From NCBI GenBank assembly GCA_900548305.1, contig URJZ01000041.1, forward strand, positions 1 to 8,350: a stretch of 8,350 bases of DNA, in the 5' to 3' direction. The notes beneath the pieces were generated by a model. It worked only from the letters and a program-made list of their open reading frames with translations. It had not been told where the DNA came from and ran no database searches. Position 1 is the first letter of the stretch. Every line of letters begins with the position of its first letter. Below, piece by piece: positions 1 through 6,518 of this stretch. Source of the stretch: an uncultured Oscillospiraceae bacterium. GTDB taxonomy: Bacteria > Bacillota > Clostridia > Oscillospirales > Acutalibacteraceae. Both the position numbers and the translations under genes were made by a program.

Positions 1-1
1 C

Positions 2-739
2 AGTAATCATCCTGACTTGCATCAAGGCTATATACGCCAAATTATCAATTTAACGCAGACTACAAGCGGCTCTTATTTATTACTTTCTTCCTTGGATCTA
101 TCCAGACGTAATTTAGCGCTGCATGGCAAAGAAATCTTTGCAAGAGTAAAAGAATTGGCGCAATATGCACGGGAAGAAATCAATAAACTGGGTGGATTTT
201 ACGCATTTTCGTCCGAATTGATTGATGGTGACGCCATTTTTGATTTTGATACAACAAAACTTTCCGTTCATACAAGGGATATTGGTCTTGCAGGCATAGA
301 AGTGTATGATTTGCTGAGAGATGAATATGATATTCAAATTGAATTTGGAGATATTGGTAATATACTTGCTATTATTTCTGTAGGAGATAATATGTTTGTA
401 ATGGAACGTCTTATCTCTGCAATGGCAGAAATTAAGCGTATTTATCAAAAAGATAAAGCCGGTATGTACGACCATGAATATATCAATCCTGAAGTTGTTA
501 TGACACCTCAAGAGGCGTTTTATGCAGCAAAGCATGCTATGCCAATTGAACAAAGCGCAGGACAAATTTGCAGTGAGTTTGTTATGTGTTATCCTCCCGG
601 AATTCCAATTTTGGCTCCGGGAGAGCGTATTACACAAGAAATTCTGGATTATATTGCATATGCAAAAGAAAAAGGATGTTTTTTAACAGGTACGGAAGAT
701 ATCCATATAGAAAACATTAATGTGGTAGGTGAACACTAG
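2..739 (+). CDS. speA: Arginine decarboxylase (Orn/Lys/Arg decarboxylase family), C-terminal part
   Basis: Partial gene: the reading frame is open to the left edge, so the N-terminal half, including the PLP-binding lysine, lies outside the window. The visible 245 residues match the end of the fold-type-I Orn/Lys/Arg decarboxylases. They include the end of the large domain (GYIRQIINLTQTTSGSYLL), the small-domain opening (DTTKLSVHTRDIGLAG) and the C-terminal hallmark YPPGIPILAPGE. Family members of the Bacillus SpeA type are about 480-490 residues, so about half is present. The family decarboxylates arginine, lysine or ornithine. The arginine assignment rests on context: speE and an agmatinase gene follow directly, and agmatinase needs agmatine from arginine. 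The expected product is cytosolic agmatine. The TAG stop shares its last base with the GTG start of speE, so the two genes are probably translationally coupled. The TTG at 17 is an internal leucine codon, not the start. Confidence 0.9.
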   Translation, partial: SNHPDLHQGYIRQIINLTQTTSGSYLLLSSLDLSRRNLALHGKEIFARVKELAQYAREEINKLGGFYAFSSELIDGDAIFDFDTTKLSVHTRDIGLAGIEVYDLLRDEYDIQIEFGDIGNILAIISVGDNMFVMERLISAMAEIKRIYQKDKAGMYDHEYINPEVVMTPQEAFYAAKHAMPIEQSAGQICSEFVMCYPPGIPILAPGERITQEILDYIAYAKEKGCFLTGTEDIHIENINVVGEH

Positions 740-1605
740 TGGAAGCAAAAGGTTTGGATTTGTGGTATACGGAGGAACATTCCAAAGAAGCAAAATTTTC
801 TATTAAAGTGTTAAGACAGCTATATTCTGTGCAAAGCCCTTTTCAAAAAATAGATATTTTGGAATCAAATGAATTCGGTCGCTTTTTTACTTTGGACGGC
901 TACATGATGCTGACAGAAAAAGACGAGTTTATTTACCATGAAATGATTGTACATGTGGCCATGGCTACCAATCTGAATATTAAAAAGGTATTGGTAATTG
1001 GTGCAGGTGACGGCGGTACTGTACGTGAATTAACTCGTTATTCATCCATTGAACATATTGATATGGTGGAAATTGATAAAATGGTTGTTGATGTGTGTAA
1101 AGAGTTTTTACCGCAAACAGCTTGTAAGTTGAATGACCCAAGGGTTCATCTTTATTTTGAAGATGGCTTGCGATATATTCGCTCCAAAGAAAATGAATAT
1201 GATTTAATTATCGTAGATTCCACAGACCCATTCGGTCCAGGGGAAGGGTTATTTACCAAGGAGTTTTATGGGAACTGCTTCAAAGCACTGACGGAAGATG
1301 GTATTTTGGTCAATCAGCATGAAAATGCATATTATACTTCTTTTGCTCAGTCCATGCAGCGTGCGCATTGCCGTATTGTCAATCTATTTCCAATTTGTAA
1401 GGTATATCAAGCGCATATTCCAACCTATCCATCGGGTCACTGGCTGTTTGGTTTTGCATCTAAAAAATATGACCCGGTAGCAGATTTAAAGGCAGATGAC
1501 TGGAATCAATTGGGAATTTATACTCGCTATTATAATACGGATTTACATCGTGGCTGTTTTGCACTGCCCACTTATATCAATGAGTTATTGGAGCGTGACC
1601 TATGA
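739..1605 (+). CDS. speE: Spermidine synthase (polyamine aminopropyltransferase)
   Basis: A 288-residue cytosolic enzyme of usual length for SpeE. It transfers the aminopropyl group of decarboxylated S-adenosylmethionine to a polyamine acceptor, normally putrescine. An N-terminal beta-strand domain opens with LWYTEEHSKEAKFSIKV. The Rossmann methyltransferase-like fold follows, with VLVIGAGDGGTVREL (residues 84-98, nucleotide-binding loop), the acidic VEID (110-113) and the catalytic loop VDSTDPFGPGEG (159-170), where Asp160 and Asp163 are the expected acceptor and catalytic aspartates. The C-terminal YPSGHWLFGFASK (230-242) is also typical. The glycine loop reads GAGDGG, where GGGDGG is common. 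The start is GTG at 739, overlapping the speA stop by one base, with AGGTG at 727-731 as a well-spaced ribosome binding site. Its stop overlaps speB. No speD (source of decarboxylated SAM) is visible. The true acceptor could instead be agmatine. Confidence 0.93.
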   Translation: MEAKGLDLWYTEEHSKEAKFSIKVLRQLYSVQSPFQKIDILESNEFGRFFTLDGYMMLTEKDEFIYHEMIVHVAMATNLNIKKVLVIGAGDGGTVRELTRYSSIEHIDMVEIDKMVVDVCKEFLPQTACKLNDPRVHLYFEDGLRYIRSKENEYDLIIVDSTDPFGPGEGLFTKEFYGNCFKALTEDGILVNQHENAYYTSFAQSMQRAHCRIVNLFPICKVYQAHIPTYPSGHWLFGFASKKYDPVADLKADDWNQLGIYTRYYNTDLHRGCFALPTYINELLERDL

Positions 1606-2462
1606 AACCGAATATAGAAACCTTTATTGGCTGTGACAACTCTTATGAAGAATCCAAAATTGTATTGTTTGGCGCTCCGTTTGATTCTACAACCTCCTTT
1701 CGTCCGGGAACCCGCTTTGCCAGCAAAGCAATGCGAAGCGAATCCTTTGGTATTGAAACTTATAGTCCATATCAGGATGGAGATTTGGAAGATTTTGCTA
1801 TTTTTGATTCCGGTGATTTGGAATTGCCTTTCGGAAATACGCAACGTGTTCTTGATCAAATTGAAGAGCATACCGCTGAAATTTTAAAAGATACCAAAAT
1901 TCCTTGCATGATTGGCGGTGAGCATCTTGTTACATTGGGAGCAATGCGTGCGGTAGTAAAGCAATACCCTGATGTTCACATTATTCATTTTGATGCACAT
2001 GCCGATTTACGTGAGGATTATTTGGAGGAGCGTTTTTCTCATGCCACAGTACTGCACCGTGTGTGGGATTTGGTTGGCGACGGAAAAATATTTCAATTTG
2101 GTATTCGTTCCGGAGATCGTTCGGAATTTGTTTGGGCAAAAGACCATGTATTCACAAATAAATTTAATTTTCATGGTTTGAAAGAAGTTGTAGATCAGTT
2201 AAAAGGAAAACCTGTTTATTTCACATTAGATCTTGATGTATTGGATCCATCTGTCTTTCCGGGTACTGGTACCCCGGAAGCCGGAGGCGTTTCATTTCAG
2301 GAACTGCTTGAAGCGATAATCCAGGTGTCTCGTTTGAATATTGTCGGTTTTGATGTTAATGAACTCAGTCCAATATATGACCAAAGCGGTAGTTCTACTG
2401 CAATGGCGTGTAAGGTATTGCGAGAATTACTCATTGCTGTTCTGAAAAATAGGGCAGAATAA
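1602..2462 (+). CDS. speB: Agmatinase / ureohydrolase family protein
   Basis: A 286-residue member of the arginase/agmatinase family, usual length, cytosolic. It is expected to hydrolyse agmatine to putrescine and urea with a binuclear manganese centre. The metal ligands of the family are all present: His108 in GGEH, Asp131/His133/Asp135 in HFDAHADLR, and Asp210/Asp212 in TLDLDVLDP. The SHAT segment (146-149) and DVNELSP (251-257) are also characteristic, as is GTGTPEAGG (221-229). The ATG start overlaps the speE TGA stop in an ATGA arrangement, which indicates translational coupling. Position in a speA-speE-speB operon supports agmatinase over arginase or formiminoglutamase. An alternative substrate is N1-aminopropylagmatine, giving spermidine directly, as in the Thermus pathway. 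The sequence alone does not decide between these. No convincing intrinsic terminator follows within about 300 bases. Confidence 0.92.
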   Translation: MKPNIETFIGCDNSYEESKIVLFGAPFDSTTSFRPGTRFASKAMRSESFGIETYSPYQDGDLEDFAIFDSGDLELPFGNTQRVLDQIEEHTAEILKDTKIPCMIGGEHLVTLGAMRAVVKQYPDVHIIHFDAHADLREDYLEERFSHATVLHRVWDLVGDGKIFQFGIRSGDRSEFVWAKDHVFTNKFNFHGLKEVVDQLKGKPVYFTLDLDVLDPSVFPGTGTPEAGGVSFQELLEAIIQVSRLNIVGFDVNELSPIYDQSGSSTAMACKVLRELLIAVLKNRAE

Positions 2463-2641
2463 ACTTGAGTATTTTTCTTGAAATTAGATTTGTTTTAGCA
2501 TAAAATTAGACTAAAAAAGTATATGAAATAAAAATCTAAAATTTCTATATTTTTAGCATTTTAATGAATTGTTTATGCAAAAATATCAAAAATTAAACAG
2601 TTTTGGTTGAATTTATATACAAATTTTTATTACCATTCCTA
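2463..2641. other. AT-rich intergenic spacer after the polyamine operon
   Basis: Very AT-rich spacer with no plausible reading frame. Only weak A/T hairpins are visible, for example CTAAAA at 2536-2541 with TTTTAG at 2551-2556, and GCAT at 2556-2559 with ATGC at 2575-2578. None has the GC-rich stem plus U-tract of a good intrinsic terminator, so the spe operon may read on to the terminator at 2776-2807 or end in another way. Confidence 0.5.
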
Positions 2642-2670
2642 TTGCAATTATAGAATTTTCGTGATAAAAT
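2642..2670 (+). promoter_or_regulatory. Sigma-A type promoter for the structured leader RNA
   Basis: A -35 TTGCAA (2642-2647), a 17-base spacer and a -10 TAAAAT (2665-2670), the latter preceded by TGA and so an extended -10. Transcription would start near 2677. This is the best promoter seen upstream of the channel gene. Confidence 0.65.
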
Positions 2671-2676
2671 TTGCAC

Positions 2677-2810
2677 ATGCAATTTGGACCGAAACAACTC
2701 TGTCTTTGAAGAGTATGTAAACACGTTTCACTTTTAAAAAGCGTAAACGCGCAGCAAAAAAGACAGAGCCATATGAGTGGCTTTTGAAAAACAAAAGTCA
2801 CTTTTTTATT
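2677..2810 (+). ncRNA. Candidate structured leader RNA or small RNA, class unknown
   Basis: About 130 nt between a good promoter and an intrinsic terminator, with no real gene in it. A perfect 10-bp stem is formed by CTCTGTCTTT (2698-2707) and AAAGACAGAG (2759-2768). It encloses an inner hairpin with CGTTT (2724-2728) pairing AAACG (2745-2749), closed further by CTTT/AAAG (2731-2734 / 2738-2741). A terminator hairpin follows. The loop side AAAAGC (2737-2742) could instead pair with GCTTTT (2780-2785) of the terminator, and ACTTTT (2730-2735) with AAAAGT (2793-2798), so mutually exclusive folds are conceivable. I do not recognise it as SRP RNA, 6S RNA, T-box, purine, SAM, THF, ZTP, fluoride, preQ1 or c-di-GMP riboswitch. 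It could be an attenuation leader of the downstream channel gene or a free small RNA. A 10-codon ATG reading frame starts right at the predicted start site (2677-2709), which may be chance. Confidence 0.45.
2776..2810 (+). terminator. Intrinsic terminator at the end of the leader RNA
   Basis: AGTGGCTTTTG (2776-2786), an A5 loop and CAAAAGTCACT (2792-2802) form an 11-bp stem with one G-U pair. It runs into TTTTTT and then ATTTT. It lies 85 bases before the channel start codon. Confidence 0.75.
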
Positions 2811-2832
2811 TTACTCATTTGTTACGGTACAA

Positions 2833-2856
2833 TTGACAATCGGCAAATTTTGTCGA
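2833..2856 (+). promoter_or_regulatory. Possible operator palindrome upstream of the channel gene
   Basis: The 17 bases at 2840-2856 (TCGGCAAATTTTGTCGA) are a near-palindrome with one mismatched pair plus the centre. They directly follow a TTGACA (2833-2838) that resembles a -35, but no matching -10 sits 16-18 bases on. It could be a repressor or activator site. The regulator is unknown and the call is tentative. Confidence 0.25.
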
Positions 2857-2894
2857 CCAAAGCAAAAATTCAAGAAAGAATCTAGGTGGAATGT

Positions 2895-3608
2895 ATGAAT
2901 TTGGCAAGAAAAATTGCAAATGAATTTGGCAGAGGTATTGCGGCTGGTTTTATCATCAGTTTTGGAGCAACCGTATATTTGATGATGGATAATAAACTTG
3001 TTGCGTCGTTTTTATTCTGCTTTGGCTTATTTATTGTAAGCGAATTTGATTTAAATCTATATACCGGAAGAATCGGCTATTTGGCAACAGAACGTACGGG
3101 ATCTTATTTACGTTATGTTGCATTGGGGTTGGTAGGCAACTTTGTAGGTATGTTAATTTCAGTCTCTATTTTGCAGCAAACACGACATGCCAATAAATTA
3201 ATTGAAGCCGCTTCTTCTTCGGCTGCTTCCAGAGAAGGAGACAATTTGCTCAGTCTCTTCCTCTTAGGTATTTATTGTGGTATTCTAATGTATATTGCGG
3301 TTGCTTGTTTTAGAAGAGGAAAGGCAAGGGGCGGCATTAATATTATGGGGTATTTGGGTATTTTCTTCTGTGTACCTTTGTTTATTCAAAGCGGTTTTGA
3401 ACATAGCATTGCAAACTTATATTGGTTCATGATGTCTGGAAAACAATGGACATTGTCCGGTTTATGGATTATGTTGGTTGTAATGGCCGGTAACGGTGTA
3501 GGTAGCATGGTTACAAGACTGGTTGACCACTACGTATTGGAAAGACCGCAGCAAAAAGCGCAGGCGCTTGCTGCAAAAGCAAACGCAGAAGAAAAAGACT
3601 CTGAATAA
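2895..3608 (+). CDS. Formate/nitrite transporter (FNT) family membrane channel
   Basis: A 237-residue integral membrane protein of the FNT family (FocA, NirC and hydrosulfide channels), which form pentamers passing small monovalent anions such as formate, nitrite or HS-. Six hydrophobic segments are visible, at about residues 15-30, 35-50, 72-94, 118-140, 150-166 and 185-205. The family hallmark SGFEHSIANLYWF holds the pore-facing His170. The omega-loop counterpart is LYTG with Thr57, and the C-terminal helix carries GNGVGSM. The fourth membrane segment reads YCGILMYIAVACF, with Gly where FocA-type proteins usually have Asn, so the substrate should not be assumed to be formate. It is shorter than FocA (about 285) and has a charged C-tail. 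ATG 2895 is preferred to GTG 2886 because AGGTGG (2884-2889) then serves as a well-placed ribosome binding site. dut follows after 11 bases, suggesting co-transcription. Confidence 0.85.
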   Translation: MNLARKIANEFGRGIAAGFIISFGATVYLMMDNKLVASFLFCFGLFIVSEFDLNLYTGRIGYLATERTGSYLRYVALGLVGNFVGMLISVSILQQTRHANKLIEAASSSAASREGDNLLSLFLLGIYCGILMYIAVACFRRGKARGGINIMGYLGIFFCVPLFIQSGFEHSIANLYWFMMSGKQWTLSGLWIMLVVMAGNGVGSMVTRLVDHYVLERPQQKAQALAAKANAEEKDSE

Positions 3609-3619
3609 GGAGTTTTATT

Positions 3620-4057
3620 GTGAATATTAAAGTAAAAAAATTACGTGAGCAGGCAGTTTTGCCTCATAGAGCAACATCTGATTCAGCAGGGGCCGACCTT
3701 TGTGCTTGTTTGACGGAGCCTGTAACTATTGAACCGAATCATACGGTTATGATTGGCACCGGTCTCGCCATAGAAGTCCCGTCGGGATATGCTGCTTTTG
3801 TATATGGCAGAAGCGGTTTGGGCGTAAAACATAATATTACACCTGCCAATTGTGTAGGCGTAGTAGACGCCGATTATCGCGGAGAAATGATGGTGGGGTT
3901 AAAAAACAGCTCTGATAAAGCTTTTATTGTAAATCCCGGAGACCGTATTGCTCAAATGGTAATTGCACCTGTGGTAATATCTACTTTTGAAGAGGCGGAG
4001 GAGTTGTCTAACACAGAACGTGGTGCTGGCGGCTTTGGAAGTACAGGTATTTCTTAA
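3620..4057 (+). CDS. dut: dUTP diphosphatase (dUTPase)
   Basis: A 145-residue trimeric-type dUTPase, cytosolic. It hydrolyses dUTP to dUMP and pyrophosphate, which keeps uracil out of DNA and supplies dUMP for thymidylate synthesis. All five family motifs are present in order: SAGADLCAC (22-30), GRSGLG (63-68), GVVDADYRGEM (80-90, with catalytic Asp83), GDRIAQMVI (107-115) and the C-terminal glycine-rich arm RGAGGFGSTG (134-143). Length is standard. The start is GTG at 3620, seven bases after AAGGAG (3607-3612), which overlaps the end of the channel gene. It probably shares a transcript with that gene, although no functional link is obvious. A strong terminator follows. Confidence 0.95.
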   Translation: MNIKVKKLREQAVLPHRATSDSAGADLCACLTEPVTIEPNHTVMIGTGLAIEVPSGYAAFVYGRSGLGVKHNITPANCVGVVDADYRGEMMVGLKNSSDKAFIVNPGDRIAQMVIAPVVISTFEEAEELSNTERGAGGFGSTGIS

Positions 4058-4114
4058 TATAGAAGTAGCTGTTTCGCTTTCGTATGAATTAAGATGTATT
4101 GACTTATAAGAGAT

Positions 4115-4163
4115 AAAAGACCAAAGAAACAGGGGGTGTACCTGTTTCTTTGGTCTTTTTTTG
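4115..4163 (+). terminator. Strong intrinsic terminator after dut
   Basis: A perfect 19-bp inverted repeat (4115-4133 and 4141-4159) with a 7-base loop. The core is GACCAAAGAAACAGG against CCTGTTTCTTTGGTC, followed by a run of seven T. The A-run before the stem would let it work on the minus strand as well. Confidence 0.92.
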
Positions 4164-4392
4164 GTGTAGATGTACATACTATTCGCAAAATGCTTTATTT
4201 TGTTTGACTTTATTAGGGAATATTTGAAACTATACTTACGGTATCAAGAAATACAGAGTGTTAATAAGTCTGCTTGTATTGGACACTTATGGATACCATT
4301 TCAAAAATATGAATATGGATTTTTCATTGAAATAAGATTGGGTTTTTATGCGATGCATCTGTTTTCCTTATGAAAAAGAGATTATATGATAC
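4164..4392. other. Intergenic stretch without a supported gene
   Basis: AT-rich sequence between the dut terminator and the next promoter. A 67-codon frame exists at 4170-4373, but it starts inside the terminator tail, has no good ribosome binding site and resembles no family. An AT-rich hairpin is visible, with ATTTCAAAAAT (4298-4308) pairing to ATTTT plus TGAAAT (4319-4333) across a 4-base bulge. It has no clear role. Confidence 0.4.
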
Positions 4393-4421
4393 TATCATTT
4401 TCGAATCCTTTATGTTATACT
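4393..4421 (+). promoter_or_regulatory. Probable extended -10 promoter for the SdpI-like/HD gene pair
   Basis: TGTTATACT (4413-4421) is a good extended -10. The -35 position 17 bases upstream (TATCAT, 4393-4398) is poor. Expected start near 4428, about 25 bases before the GTG start codon. Confidence 0.5.
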
Positions 4422-4453
4422 AAAGAAAAATTGGTCGAAAAGAGGGAACGGCC

Positions 4454-4813
4454 GTGGAGATTATTTTGTGGATCATTGATTTATTAATACCTTCTGCATT
4501 TTTATTATTAGGCTTATACTTCACAATTGCTCCGGTAAAAAAACGTAATAATACAAAAGGATATCGCACAAAGCTTTCTTTAAAAACGGATGAAACCTGG
4601 AATTATGCACAGCGTATTTTTGCTGTCATATGGATGATATTTGGCATATGCTTAGCCGGTTTAATTGTATTATGTAATTTTATTATTCCCATTTCTCATG
4701 AAGTGCGTTCTGTGATATTTGTGGTTGCCAGCATCAGTGTGATGATGTGTTGTACCCCTATTACAGAAGGAATGATTAAACGGAAATTTCGTGGTCAATT
4801 GAACGGCCTGTAG
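4454..4813 (+). CDS. SdpI-like small membrane protein
   Basis: A 119-residue integral membrane protein with three hydrophobic segments (about residues 4-27, 54-79 and 85-103). Between the first two lies the conserved signature of the SdpI C-terminal-like family, GYRTKLSLKTDETW (36-49), followed by an aromatic/basic stretch and the second helix. Bacillus SdpI is an immunity protein for the cannibalism toxin SdpC and is longer (about 200 residues). Short stand-alone members like this one are common in Bacillota, and most have no known role, so immunity is not implied. No sdpC-like toxin gene or sdpR-type repressor is adjacent. The start is GTG at 4454, seven bases after AGAGGG (4441-4446). The HD-domain gene follows after 20 bases, so the two are probably one transcript. 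Confidence 0.7.
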   Translation: MEIILWIIDLLIPSAFLLLGLYFTIAPVKKRNNTKGYRTKLSLKTDETWNYAQRIFAVIWMIFGICLAGLIVLCNFIIPISHEVRSVIFVVASISVMMCCTPITEGMIKRKFRGQLNGL

Positions 4814-4833
4814 TGTTATAAAGGAGTATTACA

Positions 4834-5418
4834 ATGACAGACCAAGAACAATTTGAAGAAATTTTTACAACATACATAACAAGACAGGGCAGCGCAGAAC
4901 TACTGGGATGGATGAAAAAAACAGATTTTTTCACAGCACCAGCCAGTACACGATTTCATTGTGCCTGTAAAGGTGGTTTATTAAAGCATAGTATTAATGT
5001 ATACCGTGTGTTAAGAGAACGTTATTTTGAAGAAGGGGACAGTGAAGAAAGCTTTGCCATATGCGGATTACTGCATGACATTTGCAAAACTCAATTCTAC
5101 AAAGAATCTACCCGAAATGTAAAAAATGAACAGACAGGTCAGTGGGAAAAGCAGCCTTATTTTACGGTGGAAGATAGTTTTCCCTATGGACATGGAGAAA
5201 AATCTGTTTTTATGATTGAACGATTCCTTCGATTAAAAACTTCAGAAGCAGTTGCTATTCGCTGGCATATGGGTGGATTTGATGATGCAGCTCGTGCCGG
5301 CAATTTTGCTATCAGTTTGGCCTATGATAAATATCCAATTGCAGTCAAATTGCATTTGGCAGATTTAGAAGCCACTTATTTAAGAGAAAAGGGTACATCG
5401 GATATTCCAAGAAAATAA
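4834..5418 (+). CDS. HD-domain phosphohydrolase
   Basis: A 194-residue soluble protein of the metal-dependent HD superfamily. The expected metal-binding set is present: His52 (GLLKHSINV), His81-Asp82 (GLLHDICK), His120 (YGHGEKS), His145 (IRWHMGG) and Asp177 (HLADLEATY). Five conserved positions with two extra histidines resemble the HD domain of YhaM-type exonucleases and related stand-alone hydrolases, but the OB-fold nucleic-acid-binding domain of YhaM is absent. The substrate is probably a phosphorylated nucleotide or nucleic acid, and cannot be named more closely. The start is ATG at 4834, downstream of AAAGGAG near 4819-4825. It is co-oriented with the SdpI-like gene. The stop codon lies within the left arm of the following terminator. 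Confidence 0.75.
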   Translation: MTDQEQFEEIFTTYITRQGSAELLGWMKKTDFFTAPASTRFHCACKGGLLKHSINVYRVLRERYFEEGDSEESFAICGLLHDICKTQFYKESTRNVKNEQTGQWEKQPYFTVEDSFPYGHGEKSVFMIERFLRLKTSEAVAIRWHMGGFDDAARAGNFAISLAYDKYPIAVKLHLADLEATYLREKGTSDIPRK

Positions 5419-5451
5419 AAACAGCCACACTATTAAAGTGTGGCTGTTTTT
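5417..5451. terminator. Bidirectional intrinsic terminator between convergent genes
   Basis: AAAAACAGCCACACT (5417-5431) and AGTGTGGCTGTTTTT (5437-5451) form a perfect 15-bp stem with a 5-base loop. T-runs are present on both strands, so it can end both the HD-domain gene (+) and the DegV-family gene (-). Confidence 0.92.
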
Positions 5452-5453
5452 AT

Positions 5454-6326
5454 TTATCGTTTTGTTCCAAAGAAAAATACAGCAAGTGTACCGGGACCTG
5501 AGTGAGAACCGATGACAGGACCAATTGGGCTTATGATAATATCCTTTACAGGTAGTTGCTTTCGAATCATCTTCGCTAGTAGTTCTGCATCTTCTTGACA
5601 ACCACCATGACTGATAAAAATAGTTTGTTCCGCGATATGTACCTCAGTTTCTTCTAATTTTTCTACCAATTGAGATAAAGAAGCCCTTCGACCCTTTATC
5701 TTTCCTACATTGACTAAATGTCCTGTATCGTCTACATGCAAGATAGGTTTAACTCCCAAAAGCGAGCCGACAAATGCAACAGCAGGAGAAATACGACCAC
5801 CTCGTTTTAGATGATTCAGGTCATCTACGGTAAACCAGTGGCAAAGGTGAAGTTTATTTTGTTCAATCCATTGATACACTTGTTCTATTGTTTTTCCATT
5901 TTGTTTTTGCTGTACAGCATAGTAGGCTAACATTCCTTGGCCTAAGGATGCGCTTAGGCTATCTACAACATAAATTTTGTTATTAGGATATTTGAGAGCC
6001 AATTCTTTTGCAGCCATTTGTGCAGAAGCACAGGTGGTACTGAGAGCCGAGGAAAAACAGATACATAAAATATCTTTACCCTGCTCCAAAATTGGTTCCA
6101 TAGCAGAAAGAAATGCAGTTGCATTTGCAGCAGAAGTAGTACATTGTGTTCCTTCACGAAGTAGGCGATAAAAATACTCAGAAGAAATATCTCTATTATC
6201 TAAATAATTAAAGTGTTCTTTTCCGTTTATCGTAAATGAAAGAGGTAAGACAGATAATTCTAATGTATCAGCTATTTGTGCAGGCAAATCACAGCAAGAG
6301 TCTGTCATAATGATAAAATCGTTCAT
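5454..6326 (-). CDS. DegV family protein (fatty-acid-binding)
   Basis: A 290-residue soluble protein of the DegV/FakB family, usual length. Family members bind a fatty acid. The FakB type presents it to the kinase FakA for phosphorylation and phospholipid synthesis, while many paralogues have no assigned role. Visible motifs are TDSCCDLP (8-15), TSAAN (64-68, where TSQPS is common), FSSALSTTCASA (91-102), LKRGGRIS (173-180), LGVKPIL (190-196) and the C-terminal lipid-head-group motif GPVIGSHSGPGTLAVFF (269-285). The start is set at 6326: an upstream in-frame ATG at 6341 lacks a ribosome binding site, and GGAG just after it is well placed for 6326. No fakA homologue is visible. The gene appears monocistronic, with its own promoter and a shared terminator. 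Confidence 0.92.
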   Translation of the reverse strand: MNDFIIMTDSCCDLPAQIADTLELSVLPLSFTINGKEHFNYLDNRDISSEYFYRLLREGTQCTTSAANATAFLSAMEPILEQGKDILCICFSSALSTTCASAQMAAKELALKYPNNKIYVVDSLSASLGQGMLAYYAVQQKQNGKTIEQVYQWIEQNKLHLCHWFTVDDLNHLKRGGRISPAVAFVGSLLGVKPILHVDDTGHLVNVGKIKGRRASLSQLVEKLEETEVHIAEQTIFISHGGCQEDAELLAKMIRKQLPVKDIIISPIGPVIGSHSGPGTLAVFFFGTKR

Positions 6327-6367
6327 ATATCGTTTCTCCATTCAGACATTTTAGTTTTATGAGCCAT

Positions 6368-6396
6368 ATTATATCATTAAAAACATGAAATGTAAA
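6368..6396 (-). promoter_or_regulatory. Sigma-A promoter of the DegV-family gene
   Basis: On the minus strand, TTTACA (6396-6391), a 17-base spacer and TATAAT (6373-6368). Expected start near 6361, giving a leader of about 35 bases before the ATG at 6326. Confidence 0.8.
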
Positions 6397-6476
6397 ATAT
6401 ATAAACTGATAATATATTATTAATAATTTGTAAATATAGTTATTAAAACTACGTTTGTTTTTTATTGAGAATATCA

Positions 6477-6505
6477 TTGACAGTAAAATTGGAATGTGCT
6501 AAAAT
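6477..6505 (+). promoter_or_regulatory. Near-consensus promoter of the tRNA-Leu gene
   Basis: TTGACA (6477-6482), a 17-base spacer and TAAAAT (6500-6505). Expected start near 6512, only about 7 bases before the mature tRNA 5' end. A perfect -35 fits a stable-RNA gene. Confidence 0.85.
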
Positions 6506-6518
6506 GACACAGGAATAT

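Noticed and set aside
113..637. 174-codon open frame on the minus strand
   Set aside because: It lies fully antisense to the decarboxylase coding sequence, has a Cys/His/Phe-rich composition unlike a real protein, and the plus-strand frame shows clear family motifs.
1572..2181. Several out-of-frame reading frames within the speB gene
   Set aside because: They are shadows of the agmatinase gene, whose metal ligands are all intact in the main frame.
2716..2731. Catabolite (CcpA/cre-like) site TGTAAACACGTTTCA in the leader region
   Set aside because: The half-sites are offset by a base and the central CG is in the wrong place. The symmetry is better explained by the RNA hairpin.
2613..2801. 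62-codon minus-strand frame across the leader RNA
   Set aside because: It runs through the promoter, stem and terminator of the plus-strand RNA, has no ribosome binding site and shows no family resemblance.
4170..4373. 67-codon frame after the dut terminator
   Set aside because: It begins in the terminator tail without a good ribosome binding site or promoter, and its composition is that of translated AT-rich spacer.
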